NCBI GenBank assembly: GCA_964443025.1
Contig: CAYUEL010000016.1
Span: forward strand, 1 to 22,327
Source: JAJFKJ01 sp964443025
GTDB lineage: Bacteria; Pseudomonadota; Gammaproteobacteria; JABCZS01
Length of the DNA: 22,327 nt
Direction of reading: 5' to 3'
The position numbers and the translations under genes are program-made. Below, in pieces: positions 1 to 8,650 of the stretch (the stretch's first letter is position 1; each line of letters opens with the position of its first letter). Under the pieces are notes generated by a model. The model was not told the DNA's origin and searched no databases. It saw only the letters and a list, made by a program, of their open reading frames with translations.

Positions 1-1
1 G

Positions 2-907
2 GATATTTTTAATTACACACCAATTGATACATTGCAAGTAAAAGACGGAATTTGGCATGCAAATGAAACCATTCGTGCACGCGTTGTTGTAAATGCAACG
101 GGTCCATGGATCGGAGAATATACTTCACAAAAGCCTCGCTTAGTAAAAGGAAGTCACATTGTAGTGCCGCGTCAATATACGGGAAATCATGCTTATATCA
201 TTCAACATGATGATAAGCGCGTGGTATTCGTGATTCCGTTTGAACAAGATTATCAATTGATAGGGACAACAGAAGTTAACTATGAAGGTGATCCTGAAAA
301 AGCTGCTATTACACAAGAAGAAATAGATTATTTATTAAAAATATATAATCAAACATTTCATCATAAAATCAACAAGCATATGGTCGTATGGGAATATTCC
401 GGTGTTCGACCCTTACTTCCAGATGAACGAGACAATCCCTCAACCATTTCTCGCGATTACCGTTTAACGCTCGATACAACATCAGGCGCGCCTTGTTTGT
501 ATGTGTTTGGCGGTAAAATCACCACTTATCGTAAACTGGCTGAACAAGCATTACAAAAACTTCATCCATTTTTTCCGCACATGAAGCCTGCTTGGACCAA
601 ACATTCACCTTTGCCGGGTGGTGATATTAAAAATTTTGAACAATTTATACTCATGATGGAAAAAGCATATCCTTGGTTACCTTCTGATTTGTGCAAACGT
701 TATGCACGTCTTTATGGCACACGCATGAATGAGTTATTGCGAAATAAAATATCAATAGAACACCTAGGAAAACATTTGGGTGCTGATCTGTATCAAGCAG
801 AAGTTGATTACCTTAAGCACTATGAATGGGCATGTAAGCCCGATGATATTTTATTTCGCCGTACCAAACTGGGGTTAAAGTTAACTAACACTTCTCTAAC
901 AACGTAG
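2..907 (+). CDS. glpD: Aerobic glycerol-3-phosphate dehydrogenase, C-terminal part (5' end outside window)
   Basis: FAD-dependent membrane-associated enzyme that oxidises sn-glycerol 3-phosphate to dihydroxyacetone phosphate and passes electrons to quinone. The reading frame is open from base 2, so the gene enters from the left; 301 codons are present against about 500 for the family, meaning roughly the first 200 residues are missing. Family motifs seen in order: VVNATGPW, the KGSHIVVPR segment, FVIPFEQDYQLIGTTE, YSGVRPLLPDE and VFGGKITTYRKLAEQAL near the end of the FAD domain, followed by the helical C-terminal domain. The stop is TAG at 905-907. No terminator hairpin was found before the next promoter, which begins almost at the stop codon. 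Identification is secure; the start and upstream operon context cannot be seen. Confidence 0.95.
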   Translation, partial: DIFNYTPIDTLQVKDGIWHANETIRARVVVNATGPWIGEYTSQKPRLVKGSHIVVPRQYTGNHAYIIQHDDKRVVFVIPFEQDYQLIGTTEVNYEGDPEKAAITQEEIDYLLKIYNQTFHHKINKHMVVWEYSGVRPLLPDERDNPSTISRDYRLTLDTTSGAPCLYVFGGKITTYRKLAEQALQKLHPFFPHMKPAWTKHSPLPGGDIKNFEQFILMMEKAYPWLPSDLCKRYARLYGTRMNELLRNKISIEHLGKHLGADLYQAEVDYLKHYEWACKPDDILFRRTKLGLKLTNTSLTT

Positions 908-909
908 TA

Positions 910-939
910 TTGCAATTTTTAGATCATTCGTTTTATAAT
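910..939 (+). promoter_or_regulatory. Sigma-70-type promoter for the outer-membrane protein gene
   Basis: A -35-like TTGCAA (910-915, 4/6 to consensus) and a perfect TATAAT (934-939) are separated by 18 bp. The predicted transcript start is near 946, giving a leader of about 28 nt that contains the AAGGA ribosome-binding site at 961-965, 8 nt before the ATG at 974. It would let the small barrel gene be expressed independently of glpD. Confidence 0.6.
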
Positions 940-973
940 CGATTCTACTTTCGTTACGTCAAGGAACTTCGTT

Positions 974-1639
974 ATGATGAATATGAAAAAACTTTCTTCT
1001 ACCGTGTTATTAGGTGCTGCATTTGCAATACCCGCCACCGCTCATGAACTCACCGTAAGCCTTGGCTTATTAAGCGCAGGTCTGGATTCTAATTTCCAAC
1101 AATACACAAGTGCATCCACTGGCGAAGAACGCTACAGCGCAAATAATACAGAACTAGGTGGCGAAGCTGCATTTGGTTATGTGTGGACCATCAATTCAGG
1201 CTTTGATATGGCCTTTGAACTCTTCTATGATTTCACTTCCAATACTGCTGAACAAACTACTACAACTAACGGTAATGTTTCAAATACCGTCAGCGATACT
1301 TACGGTATACGCGTACTTCCTGGCTTCTATGTGACCAGCAATACCAAGATATTCTTGGATATCGGCTGGGCAAATATGAATCAAGATCTCGATATCTCTA
1401 AAGTTATTACTAGAACAGGCTTTAGCGAAGATAAGAAGAGCGAATCAAGTTCTGCTTACCGTTATGGCGCTGGCGTTCAAACCATGATTTATGACAACTT
1501 CAGTTTGCGCGCAAGCTATGTTGTAACCGATGGTGCGAGCAAAGTGTCACTTACGAGCGATGATGGACTTTACAGTTATAGCGCAACACCAACCATCCAA
1601 ACTTTCGCGGTTGATTTGAGTTATCACTTCCATATCTAA
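974..1639 (+). CDS. Small outer-membrane beta-barrel protein
   Basis: A 221-residue predicted outer-membrane protein. It opens with a typical Sec signal peptide (MMNMKKLSS, then a hydrophobic stretch, then PATA, with likely cleavage before HELTVSLG). The mature part alternates polar and hydrophobic residues with many Tyr, Phe, Gly, Ser and Asn, as in the 8-stranded OmpA-like/OmpW-like barrels, and it ends in a strand with aromatics, DLSYHFHI. A ribosome-binding site AAGGA sits 8 nt before the first ATG; two more in-frame ATGs (codons 2 and 4) are possible starts. It lies between glpD and convergent purL and has its own promoter, so it is probably monocistronic. The specific function is unknown: it could be a porin, an adhesin-like surface barrel or a structural protein. 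The barrel call is good; anything beyond that is inference. Confidence 0.8.
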   Translation: MMNMKKLSSTVLLGAAFAIPATAHELTVSLGLLSAGLDSNFQQYTSASTGEERYSANNTELGGEAAFGYVWTINSGFDMAFELFYDFTSNTAEQTTTTNGNVSNTVSDTYGIRVLPGFYVTSNTKIFLDIGWANMNQDLDISKVITRTGFSEDKKSESSSAYRYGAGVQTMIYDNFSLRASYVVTDGASKVSLTSDDGLYSYSATPTIQTFAVDLSYHFHI

Positions 1640-1647
1640 AAATAGAG

Positions 1648-1677
1648 CTGAACCACGACCGTAAGGAAGTGGTTCAG
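1648..1677. terminator. Hairpin between convergent genes (barrel protein and purL), probable terminator
   Basis: Perfect 9-bp stem CTGAACCAC (1648-1656) with GTGGTTCAG (1669-1677) around a 12-nt loop. Read on the minus strand, the stem is followed by CTCTATTTTTAG, so it fits best as the end of the purL transcript. On the plus strand no T-run follows, so it is at most a weak terminator there. The stem includes the purL stop codon. Confidence 0.6.
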
Positions 1678-4600
1678 TCTGCATATATTCTTGCATTCAC
1701 AAAAATCTGAAACCATGGCGAATATTCATCCCAATCGTTTGGATGCCACGATAATTGTTGTGTACGAAACACACGTTCTGGATGTGGCATCATCAGGGTA
1801 ATACGCCCATCTTGATTGCATAAGCCAGTAATTCCATGGGGCGAACCATTGGGGTTATAAGGGTAACGCTCTGTCGCCTGGCCCTGTGGATCAACATAAC
1901 GTAATGTGACGTGATCAGGCGCTTTATCAAATATCATACGCCCTTCTCCATGCGAAACAACAATGGGAATATGCGCCCCTTGCATGTTCTTTAATAACAC
2001 AGAGGGTGAATCCACCACCTCAACCATTGATAAACGCGCTTCAAATTGTTCCGATGTATTACGCAAAATACGCGGCCAATGTTGCGCACCTGGAATTAAA
2101 TCTTTTAACGTTGCTAACATCTGACAACCATTGCACACACCCAGCGTAAATGTATCGTTGCGATGAAAGAACGTTTCAAATTGTTTTTTAAGTTTTTCAT
2201 GAAATAAAATGGTTTGCGCCCATCCTTGTCCTGCACCTAATACATCTCCATACGAAAAACCACCACAAGCGGCTAAACCTTGAAAGTCTTTTAAGTTAAT
2301 ATCACCTTGCAGGAGATCTTGCATGTGCACATCCACCGCATCAAAACCGGCTAATGTGAATGCAGCAGCCATTTCAAGTTGTCCGTTAACGCCCTGTTCA
2401 CGCAAAATTGCAACTTTAGGTTTGCTTGTATAAGACATTGATGACACATGTTTTTTTACAGGTCTGTAATATAAACCCGTGTTATTTTTATTAGTAATAT
2501 TTTCATAAGATTGATCTGCGCATATTGGATTATCACGCAAACGTTGAATATGGTAACTGGTTTGAGACCACAATTGTTGGCATTGAAGCAAATCAAGCTG
2601 CCAACAATTACTTCCCTGTTTAATCATCACCGATAAATCATTGGTGACGGTTCCAAGTTCATGCAAACATAACAATAACCCGTGCTTATTCAAAATTTCT
2701 TTCACGGCCATGATATCTTTATTATCTACTTGCAACACGGCCCCTAATTCTTCATTGGCCAGAATGGATAAAACGTCATCACCTAATGTTGATAATTCTA
2801 AATTTAATCCACATCGCCCTGCAAATGCCATTTCAGCAAGAGTCGCCCAAAGCCCGCCATCACTGCGATCATGATACGCTAAAATCAGATCTTGTTTTTT
2901 TAGTTCACCCATTGCATTAAAAAACTGTTTTATTCGTTCGGGGTTATCAAGATCCGGTGTATCATCGCCTAATTGATTTGTGATATTTGCAAAAATGCTT
3001 CCACCTAAACGTTGCTCACCTTCGGCTAAATCAATAAATAATAATGTGGCATTAGGTTGTTGATGCAATTGCGGTGTTAATGTTTTTCGTACATCTTGAA
3101 CGGGTGCAAATGCACTAACAATCAATGATAACGGTGATACTACTTCGTGAGAACCTTGTTCATCACGCCATGTTGTGCGCATGGATAAAGAATCTTTTCC
3201 GACAGGAATGGCGATACCTAATGCGGGACATGTTTCCATGCCAACCGCTTTAACCGTTTCATACAAATTTGCATCTTCGCCAGGATATCCGCACGCCGCC
3301 ATCCAATTCGCTGATAATTTAATATCGCCTAATGTAGCAATGTCTGCGGCAACAATATTCGTGATTGCTTCACCAATCGCCATGCGTCCTGATGCCGGTG
3401 CATTCAATAAAGCAATGGGTGTTCGCTCGCCCATCGCCATGGCTTCACCCTGCTGCGATATAAAACTATTCATGGTGACCGCAACATCTGCCACTGGAAT
3501 TTGCCAAGGCCCTACGAATTGATCACGCGCAGTCATACCACCTACGGTGCGATCACCAATACTAATTAAAAATGTTTTGTCTGCTACGGTTGGATGTTGT
3601 AATAGCTGTTCTAACGTTGCCTTCAAATCAAATGATTTCGTATTGACTTGTTTACCCATTATAAATTTACTTTTTACATTACGTAGCATTTTTGGAGGTT
3701 TCCCCAACAATACTTTCATGTCTAAATCAACAGGCTCATTATGAAACAATGTATCATCTACTTTCAAATGGCCATCATTTGTTGCTTCACCAATAATAGC
3801 GAATGGGCAACGTTCACGCACACATAATTCGCTAAATAATTTGATATTATCAGGCGCAATAGCCAATACATAACGCTCTTGCGATTCATTGCACCAAATG
3901 GCCATGGGTGATAATGCTTTGTCGGCGCAATGTATATTACGTAATTGAATTTTTCCACCACATTTTGCATCGTTTAGTATTTCAGGCACTGCATTGGATA
4001 ACCCGCCTGCGCCCACATCATGAATGGATTCAATGGGATTATTCTTTCCCATGGCCCAAGCGCGATCAATCACTTCTTGGCAACGACGCTCCATTTCAGC
4101 ATTATCTCGTTGCACTGATGCAAAATCTAATTCTGCATGACCACTACCGGACGCCATGGATGATGCTGCCCCACCACCTAAACCAATCAACATCGCGGGG
4201 CCGCCTAACACAACAACCTTGTATCCTACTTTAATCGCATTTTTTTGAATATGTTCTGCGCGAATATTTCCCATGCCACCTGCAATCATGATAGGTTTAT
4301 GATAACCGCGACGTTGTTCGCCTTCGGATGTCGAAATCACTTGTTCAAAACTGCGGAAATAACCGCATAAATTAGGACGTCCGAATTCATTATTGTAACT
4401 GGCCGCCCCAATAGGGCCCGCAATCATGATATCCAACGCAGATGCTGTGTGTTCTGGTTTGCTTCGATCGCTTTCCCATGCGAGTGGACGCGCAGGAATA
4501 TGTAAATTCGATACACTGAAACCTGCCAATCCTGCTTTCGGTTTTGCACCTCGCCCTGTCGCACCTTCATCGCGTATTTCACCACCTGCTCCTGTTGCAG

Positions 4601-5522
4601 CTCCTGCAAATGGTGCTATGGCCGTAGGATGATTGTGCGTTTCCACTTTCATAAGAACATCAATATCTTCATTCACAAATTGATAATGATGATTCGGTTG
4701 TGCAAAAAAACGAGCGGAAAAACTTCCTTTAATCACCGATGCATTATCATGATATGCAGATAATATATTGTCTGGGTTTTTTTCTTTAGTATTTTTTATC
4801 ATCGAAAACAACGATTTTTCTTGCTTTTGTCCATCAATAATCCATTCACCATTAAAAATCTTATGACGACAATGTTCTGAATTGGCTTGTGCAAACATCA
4901 TCAGTTCAATATCGGTTGGATCGCGTTGCAATGTTTGATACGTATTAAGCAAATAATCTATTTCGTCTTCCGCTAATGCCAAACCTAATGTTTGATTCGC
5001 ATCGACTAATGCCTTTCGGCTTTGCGTTAATAATGGGATCGTTGTAAGAGGTTCTGGTTCACCCTGTAAAAAAACTTTTTCTAAATCTTGTTCGTCGCGC
5101 ACGATACTTTGTGTCATGCGATCGTGAATTAAATTTAACCATGTGGGTGATTCGTTGGGTTTGCTTTGATAATCGATACCGTATCGTACGGCTCTTTCAA
5201 CACGGGTAATGGTTTCAAATCCACAATTGCGTACAATATCAGTGGCTTTAGAAGCCCAGGGCGATAGGGTTCCCAGGCGAGGAACAACATATATAGAATC
5301 AGAGCTGCTTCGGCTCGAGAGTGGTAATTGAGATGCCATTAGAAGCGCCGATAATTGGTTTAATGTACTTTCAGAAAGTTTCTCTTTCGCTTGAACCAAA
5401 TAAACCACCTGCGTTTGAATGCCTTGAACATTCTTATCAATAACAGTAATGTCATTCAGCAGCTTCTGAACACGGAAATGTGATAATGCTTCTTGCCCTT
5501 CAATGCGATAGAAATGGTTCAT
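1674..5522 (-). CDS. purL: Phosphoribosylformylglycinamidine synthase (FGAM synthase, large single-chain PurL)
   Basis: Catalyses the fourth step of de novo purine synthesis: FGAR + glutamine + ATP to FGAM, in the cytosol. At 1282 residues it has the full-length proteobacterial architecture (E. coli about 1295): N-terminal PurS-like part, linker, two ATP-binding AIRS-like halves and a C-terminal glutaminase. Seen: QANSEHCRHKIFNG near residue 214; the VETHNHPTAIAPFAGAATG segment and following GGEIRDEGATGRG; GAGGLSNAVPEIL; and the class I amidotransferase site GVCNGCQML with the nucleophile Cys at about 1130. The catalytic His and Glu lie in MMPHPERVFR at about 1247 and 1249. The ATG at 5522 follows a GGGA/AGGGG purine stretch on the minus strand. 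It is a single-gene unit bounded by a promoter upstream and a hairpin at its stop. No frame damage is visible. Confidence 0.97.
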   Translation of the reverse strand: MNHFYRIEGQEALSHFRVQKLLNDITVIDKNVQGIQTQVVYLVQAKEKLSESTLNQLSALLMASQLPLSSRSSSDSIYVVPRLGTLSPWASKATDIVRNCGFETITRVERAVRYGIDYQSKPNESPTWLNLIHDRMTQSIVRDEQDLEKVFLQGEPEPLTTIPLLTQSRKALVDANQTLGLALAEDEIDYLLNTYQTLQRDPTDIELMMFAQANSEHCRHKIFNGEWIIDGQKQEKSLFSMIKNTKEKNPDNILSAYHDNASVIKGSFSARFFAQPNHHYQFVNEDIDVLMKVETHNHPTAIAPFAGAATGAGGEIRDEGATGRGAKPKAGLAGFSVSNLHIPARPLAWESDRSKPEHTASALDIMIAGPIGAASYNNEFGRPNLCGYFRSFEQVISTSEGEQRRGYHKPIMIAGGMGNIRAEHIQKNAIKVGYKVVVLGGPAMLIGLGGGAASSMASGSGHAELDFASVQRDNAEMERRCQEVIDRAWAMGKNNPIESIHDVGAGGLSNAVPEILNDAKCGGKIQLRNIHCADKALSPMAIWCNESQERYVLAIAPDNIKLFSELCVRERCPFAIIGEATNDGHLKVDDTLFHNEPVDLDMKVLLGKPPKMLRNVKSKFIMGKQVNTKSFDLKATLEQLLQHPTVADKTFLISIGDRTVGGMTARDQFVGPWQIPVADVAVTMNSFISQQGEAMAMGERTPIALLNAPASGRMAIGEAITNIVAADIATLGDIKLSANWMAACGYPGEDANLYETVKAVGMETCPALGIAIPVGKDSLSMRTTWRDEQGSHEVVSPLSLIVSAFAPVQDVRKTLTPQLHQQPNATLLFIDLAEGEQRLGGSIFANITNQLGDDTPDLDNPERIKQFFNAMGELKKQDLILAYHDRSDGGLWATLAEMAFAGRCGLNLELSTLGDDVLSILANEELGAVLQVDNKDIMAVKEILNKHGLLLCLHELGTVTNDLSVMIKQGSNCWQLDLLQCQQLWSQTSYHIQRLRDNPICADQSYENITNKNNTGLYYRPVKKHVSSMSYTSKPKVAILREQGVNGQLEMAAAFTLAGFDAVDVHMQDLLQGDINLKDFQGLAACGGFSYGDVLGAGQGWAQTILFHEKLKKQFETFFHRNDTFTLGVCNGCQMLATLKDLIPGAQHWPRILRNTSEQFEARLSMVEVVDSPSVLLKNMQGAHIPIVVSHGEGRMIFDKAPDHVTLRYVDPQGQATERYPYNPNGSPHGITGLCNQDGRITLMMPHPERVFRTQQLSWHPNDWDEYSPWFQIFVNARIYAD

Positions 5523-5552
5523 TGGTATCCCGTAACCCCTTGCGAAAGGGAT

Positions 5553-5581
5553 ATTATACCCTGAAGATATAGGTAATTACA
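5553..5581 (-). promoter_or_regulatory. Likely purL promoter
   Basis: The minus strand has a perfect TATAAT (+ strand 5553-5558), about 30 bp before the purL ATG. With 17-bp spacing the -35 position (5576-5581) reads TGTAAT, a poor match, and it overlaps an 8-bp palindrome GTAATTAC (5573-5580). The -10 is convincing; the -35 is not. A regulator might bind the palindrome, but no PurR-type operator is recognisable. Confidence 0.45.
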
Positions 5582-5600
5582 TTATTAGCCCTCACCCTAA

Positions 5601-5658
5601 CCCTCTCCCGCTATCAGCATCTACAACTATTTCTAAAGTTACACTAGGCTGGAGAGGG
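5601..5658. repeat. REP-like inverted repeat (CCCTCTCC ... GGAGAGGG)
   Basis: Arms CCCTCTCC (5601-5608) and GGAGAGGG (5651-5658) flank 42 bp of AT-richer DNA. The left side is preceded by CCCTCACCCTAA, the sequence style of the short CCCTCACCCTAACCCTCTCCC intergenic repeats found in many proteobacterial genomes. It is the only copy in this window, so its repetitive nature is inferred from resemblance and not shown here. It lies between the divergent purL and mltF genes. Confidence 0.45.
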
Positions 5659-5700
5659 AATCTAATGAGTTGGTATTAGTTATATAGGTCAAGCTAGTCA

Positions 5701-5718
5701 TGTAAGTAAATGCTTACA
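5701..5718. promoter_or_regulatory. Inverted repeat upstream of mltF, possible operator
   Basis: TGTAAG (5701-5706) and CTTACA (5713-5718) form a perfect 6-bp inverted repeat with a 6-bp spacer, the geometry of a dimeric repressor site. A TATAAA that could be a -10 for mltF follows at 5738-5743, so the repeat would cover the -35 region. No known regulator is matched with confidence. Confidence 0.3.
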
Positions 5719-5794
5719 CCGAAAAGGGTGGATTTCTTATAAATAAGCTGGTAGACTAAGAACTATTGAATTTATAGGAAGGGCAGGAAAAACT

Positions 5795-7300
5795 ATGATT
5801 ATCAATAAGTTACATAAAAGCGAACTAAAACGTCTTATAACAGCCGCCTGTTTAATCCTTGTGTTAACAGGGGTTACCGCAACTTACAGCTGGCGTCATA
5901 TTAGTGATAACCAGCTTGAGCAAGTCCTTGAGCGAGGCAAAATCCGATTTGTGATGCGCACCACAGGCGCCCATCATGCCATTGACAATAGCGATATATC
6001 GGAAGGTTTTGACTACCGGCTTGCCGAACTCTTTGCCGAACATCTCGGCGTGGACTTCGAAATTATCGTGGCTAATAATGTCAGCGATGCCCTAGATATA
6101 TTAGAGAATGGTAAAGCTGATATCGCCATTGGATTAACGCGCGATGTCGAACGCAGTATTCCCGTTCATTACAGCACCTCTTATAAAGTGATCACTGAAC
6201 AAGTGGTTTATAAGCGCGGTGCAACTCGTCCACGCCACATTCAAGATTTAACGAACGGAAGCATTAGGGTCAGCGCTGAAACCAGTCATGCGCAAAAATT
6301 GGCCGAATATCAAATTAAGCATGCTAATTTAGAGTATGTTGTAGATGAAGAATTGGATTCCTTTGATTTAATGGCATTGGTTGTCAATGATGAATTGGAT
6401 TACACGATAGTCGATTCACACGATCTTGAAACCTATCGCCGTTTTTACCCTGAATTACAAGTGGCTTTCAAAACTGCGGATAACCAAGGTTTGGCGTGGG
6501 GGCTTAAACCTGTCACACATTATCAAGCTATTCATGAAGGATTAAATGGTATTAAATCCATTGGAATAATGTCAGACAAAATAAGTATGTATCAAGCAAC
6601 ACTGATTCAAGATACCAGTTTAGCCATGATGGTTGATGAATTTCTAGTGGATTTAGAAAAATCAGGTGAACTTGAGTGGCTTCTTGAAGTTTATTATGGA
6701 CACTTGAAAAAATTTGATTACATTGATACGACTATTTTTATCGATCGAATCAAAAGCACATTACCTCGTTATGAAGAAATTTTCCGTGATGCAGCTGATA
6801 ATGATTTAGATTGGTTGTTACTTGCAGCTATTGGTTATCAAGAATCCCACTGGAATCCAAATGCACGCTCACCTACTGGTGTTCGCGGTGTGATGATGTT
6901 AACAACCAATACTGCACGCAGCGTAGGTGTTACCAATCGTTTAGATCCAACACAAAGTATCCAGGGTGGCGCAGCCTACTTTCGTCGCATGCATGAAATG
7001 ATTCCTGATTCCGTACAAGAACCTGATCGCACATGGATGGCGCTGGCTTCTTATAACATTGGTTATGGTCATTTGGCCGATGTGCGCAAGCTGGTTCAAC
7101 GTAACGGTGGCGATCCTAATAAATGGGCCGATGTTCGTGAATGGTTACCGAAAAAACATCAAGAATTCTGGTATTCAAAAACACGTCACGGTTACGCACG
7201 TGGTCGCGAGGCTGTTGTTTATGTTGAAAACATTCGACGTTATTACGATTTGCTCGGATGGCTGTATCAAAACGATGTGTTGTTTTTAGCGGCAGTATAA
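5795..7300 (+). CDS. mltF: Membrane-bound lytic murein transglycosylase F (MltF)
   Basis: Periplasmic, membrane-tethered enzyme that cleaves the MurNAc-GlcNAc bond of peptidoglycan to form 1,6-anhydro-MurNAc. It has 501 residues, close to E. coli MltF (about 518). The N-terminus carries a hydrophobic segment (about residues 13-31) serving as signal or anchor without a clear lipobox. Next comes a solute-binding-protein family 3 domain (about 40-265: LERGKIRFVMRTTG, FDYRLAELFAEHLGV, GKADIAIGLTRD). The C-terminal SLT domain (about 330-480) contains AAIGYQESHWNPNARSPTG, with catalytic Glu350, then GVRGVMMLT and ASYNIGYGHL. The start ATG has AGGAAA at 5785-5790, 4 nt upstream. The gene is convergent with tesA, with only 21 nt between the stops. 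Confidence 0.95.
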   Translation: MIINKLHKSELKRLITAACLILVLTGVTATYSWRHISDNQLEQVLERGKIRFVMRTTGAHHAIDNSDISEGFDYRLAELFAEHLGVDFEIIVANNVSDALDILENGKADIAIGLTRDVERSIPVHYSTSYKVITEQVVYKRGATRPRHIQDLTNGSIRVSAETSHAQKLAEYQIKHANLEYVVDEELDSFDLMALVVNDELDYTIVDSHDLETYRRFYPELQVAFKTADNQGLAWGLKPVTHYQAIHEGLNGIKSIGIMSDKISMYQATLIQDTSLAMMVDEFLVDLEKSGELEWLLEVYYGHLKKFDYIDTTIFIDRIKSTLPRYEEIFRDAADNDLDWLLLAAIGYQESHWNPNARSPTGVRGVMMLTTNTARSVGVTNRLDPTQSIQGGAAYFRRMHEMIPDSVQEPDRTWMALASYNIGYGHLADVRKLVQRNGGDPNKWADVREWLPKKHQEFWYSKTRHGYARGREAVVYVENIRRYYDLLGWLYQNDVLFLAAV

Positions 7301-7321
7301 GTATGTGGGGGTCAAGTCCCG

Positions 7322-7927
7322 CTAGCAGTCGATTTCTTTTTTAATATAGGGCCAAACAATCCTAAACATTTCAAACTGTGCTTTTTCATTTGGATGTACC
7401 AAATCAGGTTGCATGTTATCAGGATTTGTTGCAACATCTTTTAGAAAGAAAGGCATTAAAACAACATCATCTGATTCCGCAATGCGATGATAAATCTTAT
7501 TAAAATTCTTTACATAATAAGGCCCATAATTTGGCGATACCATGATTTCCATCAGCAATACATCAGCGTCATGATCCTCGGAAAGTTCCACCATTCTTCT
7601 TAAATTTTTCTCAATATCCTCGGTATTTTTTCCTTGCAACGCATCATTACCACCTAATTCGATGAGCACCCATCTGGGTTCATGGTATTTAAGCAGTTCA
7701 GGTAAGCGAGGTAATGCGCCTTCGGTGGTTTCACCCGAAATACTGGCGTTAATCACTTGGCGGGGAGGGTTACACTTGGCAACAGTGACTTCCAACATGC
7801 GCACCCAACTTTTCTGAGGATCAATTCCATAGGCAGCGCTTAGGCTGTCGCCCATGATTAAAATTTGTGCATGAGCATGAAGGGTAAACAGCGCCATGGC
7901 TGATAATAATGTAATTTTTTTGACCAT
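7322..7927 (-). CDS. tesA: TesA-type periplasmic esterase / thioesterase I / lysophospholipase (SGNH family)
   Basis: GDSL/SGNH hydrolase of the multifunctional TesA (acyl-CoA thioesterase I, protease I, lysophospholipase L1) family. It has 201 residues, as in E. coli (208). A signal peptide spans about residues 1-20 (ends HAHA before QILIMG). All four SGNH blocks are visible: MGDSLSAAYG with nucleophile Ser28, the ISGETT glycine near 65, ELGGNDALQG with Asn94, and PDLVHPNEKAQ with catalytic Asp175 and His178. The minus-strand ribosome-binding site AAGGAGG (+ strand 7937-7943) lies 9 nt before the ATG, a strong signal. It is divergent from the YbbA/YbbP transporter, the same order as in E. 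coli, which supports both calls. Its -10 elements lie in a duplicated 12-bp sequence. Confidence 0.95.
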   Translation of the reverse strand: MVKKITLLSAMALFTLHAHAQILIMGDSLSAAYGIDPQKSWVRMLEVTVAKCNPPRQVINASISGETTEGALPRLPELLKYHEPRWVLIELGGNDALQGKNTEDIEKNLRRMVELSEDHDADVLLMEIMVSPNYGPYYVKNFNKIYHRIAESDDVVLMPFFLKDVATNPDNMQPDLVHPNEKAQFEMFRIVWPYIKKEIDC

Positions 7928-7956
7928 ATTATAAAACCTCCTTACGCTACCGTTCT

Positions 7957-7980
7957 ATTATAGGCTATATTATAGGCTAT
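7957..7980. repeat. Perfect 12-bp tandem duplication carrying two -10 elements (divergent tesA/ybbA promoter region)
   Basis: ATTATAGGCTAT occurs twice in direct succession (7957-7968 and 7969-7980). On the minus strand each copy contains a perfect TATAAT (7957-7962 and 7969-7974) oriented toward tesA, about 30 and 42 bp before its ATG. On the plus strand the second copy supplies the AGG (7974-7976) that is the only ribosome-binding-like sequence for the ABC gene at 7982, and TATATT spans the junction. No good -35 was seen for any of them. Confidence 0.7.
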
Positions 7981-7981
7981 T

Positions 7982-8650
7982 ATGAACCCACTGATTGCTT
8001 GCCACCGACTTGATAAATACGTTAATACCCCTGAGGGTAAACTGACCATTCTCAAAAATATCTCATTGAGTATTCAACCAGGCGAATCTGTTGCCGTGAT
8101 GGGCCCAAGCGGTTCAGGAAAATCAACCCTGTTGGGTTTATTAGCAGGTTTAGATCAAGCTTCCGATGGCGAGATCTACTTGATGGGACAACCTTTACAT
8201 CAATTGGATGAAGAAGCACGCGTTAAATTACGTCTGGCACAAGTTGGATTTGTATTTCAATCTTTTCAATTATTACCTAACCTCACTGCATTGGAAAATG
8301 TCATGTTGCCGCTTGAATTAGCAGGAATAACTCACGCCAAAGAAAAAGCGCAACATTGGCTTGAGGAAGTTTCACTTAAACCACGCTTACATCATACACC
8401 CAGAACATTATCCGGTGGTGAGCAACAACGTGTCGCTATTGCACGTGCCTTCGCTTGTGAACCTAAAGTCATATTTGCAGATGAACCTACGGGAAATCTT
8501 GACACACACACCGGCGAACATATTATCGATTTAATTTTACGCTACCAAACCAGTCACGCAGCGCTGATGTTGGTGACCCATGATGAAGCACTGGCGAAAC
8601 GTTGCCAACGTCGAATCTATTTAAACGCGGGCGAAATCGAGGGCACATGA
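7982..8650 (+). CDS. ybbA: ABC transporter ATP-binding protein, YbbA/LolD-like
   Basis: Cytoplasmic ATPase of the MacB/LolD/FtsE-type exporter group, 222 residues. Walker A GPSGSGKST (41-49), Q-loop Gln93 in FVFQSFQLL, signature LSGGEQQR (143-150), Walker B VIFADEPTGNLD with catalytic Glu168, and H-loop His200 in LVTHD are all intact, so it should hydrolyse ATP. Its stop overlaps the next start (ATGA at 8647-8650), implying coupled translation with the permease. The gene order tesA(-)/ATPase(+)/permease(+) matches E. coli tesA-ybbA-ybbP, which favours YbbA over LolD. The substrate of the E. coli system is not firmly established, so none is assigned here. Confidence 0.92.
   Translation: MNPLIACHRLDKYVNTPEGKLTILKNISLSIQPGESVAVMGPSGSGKSTLLGLLAGLDQASDGEIYLMGQPLHQLDEEARVKLRLAQVGFVFQSFQLLPNLTALENVMLPLELAGITHAKEKAQHWLEEVSLKPRLHHTPRTLSGGEQQRVAIARAFACEPKVIFADEPTGNLDTHTGEHIIDLILRYQTSHAALMLVTHDEALAKRCQRRIYLNAGEIEGT

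Noticed and set aside
3175..3522. 115-codon plus-strand frame inside purL
   Set aside because: Antisense to conserved PurL sequence; no supporting signals.
7301..7321. Terminator between mltF and tesA
   Set aside because: GGG/CCC pairing around GTCAAGT is only 3 bp, with no T-run; the 21-nt gap holds no convincing stem.
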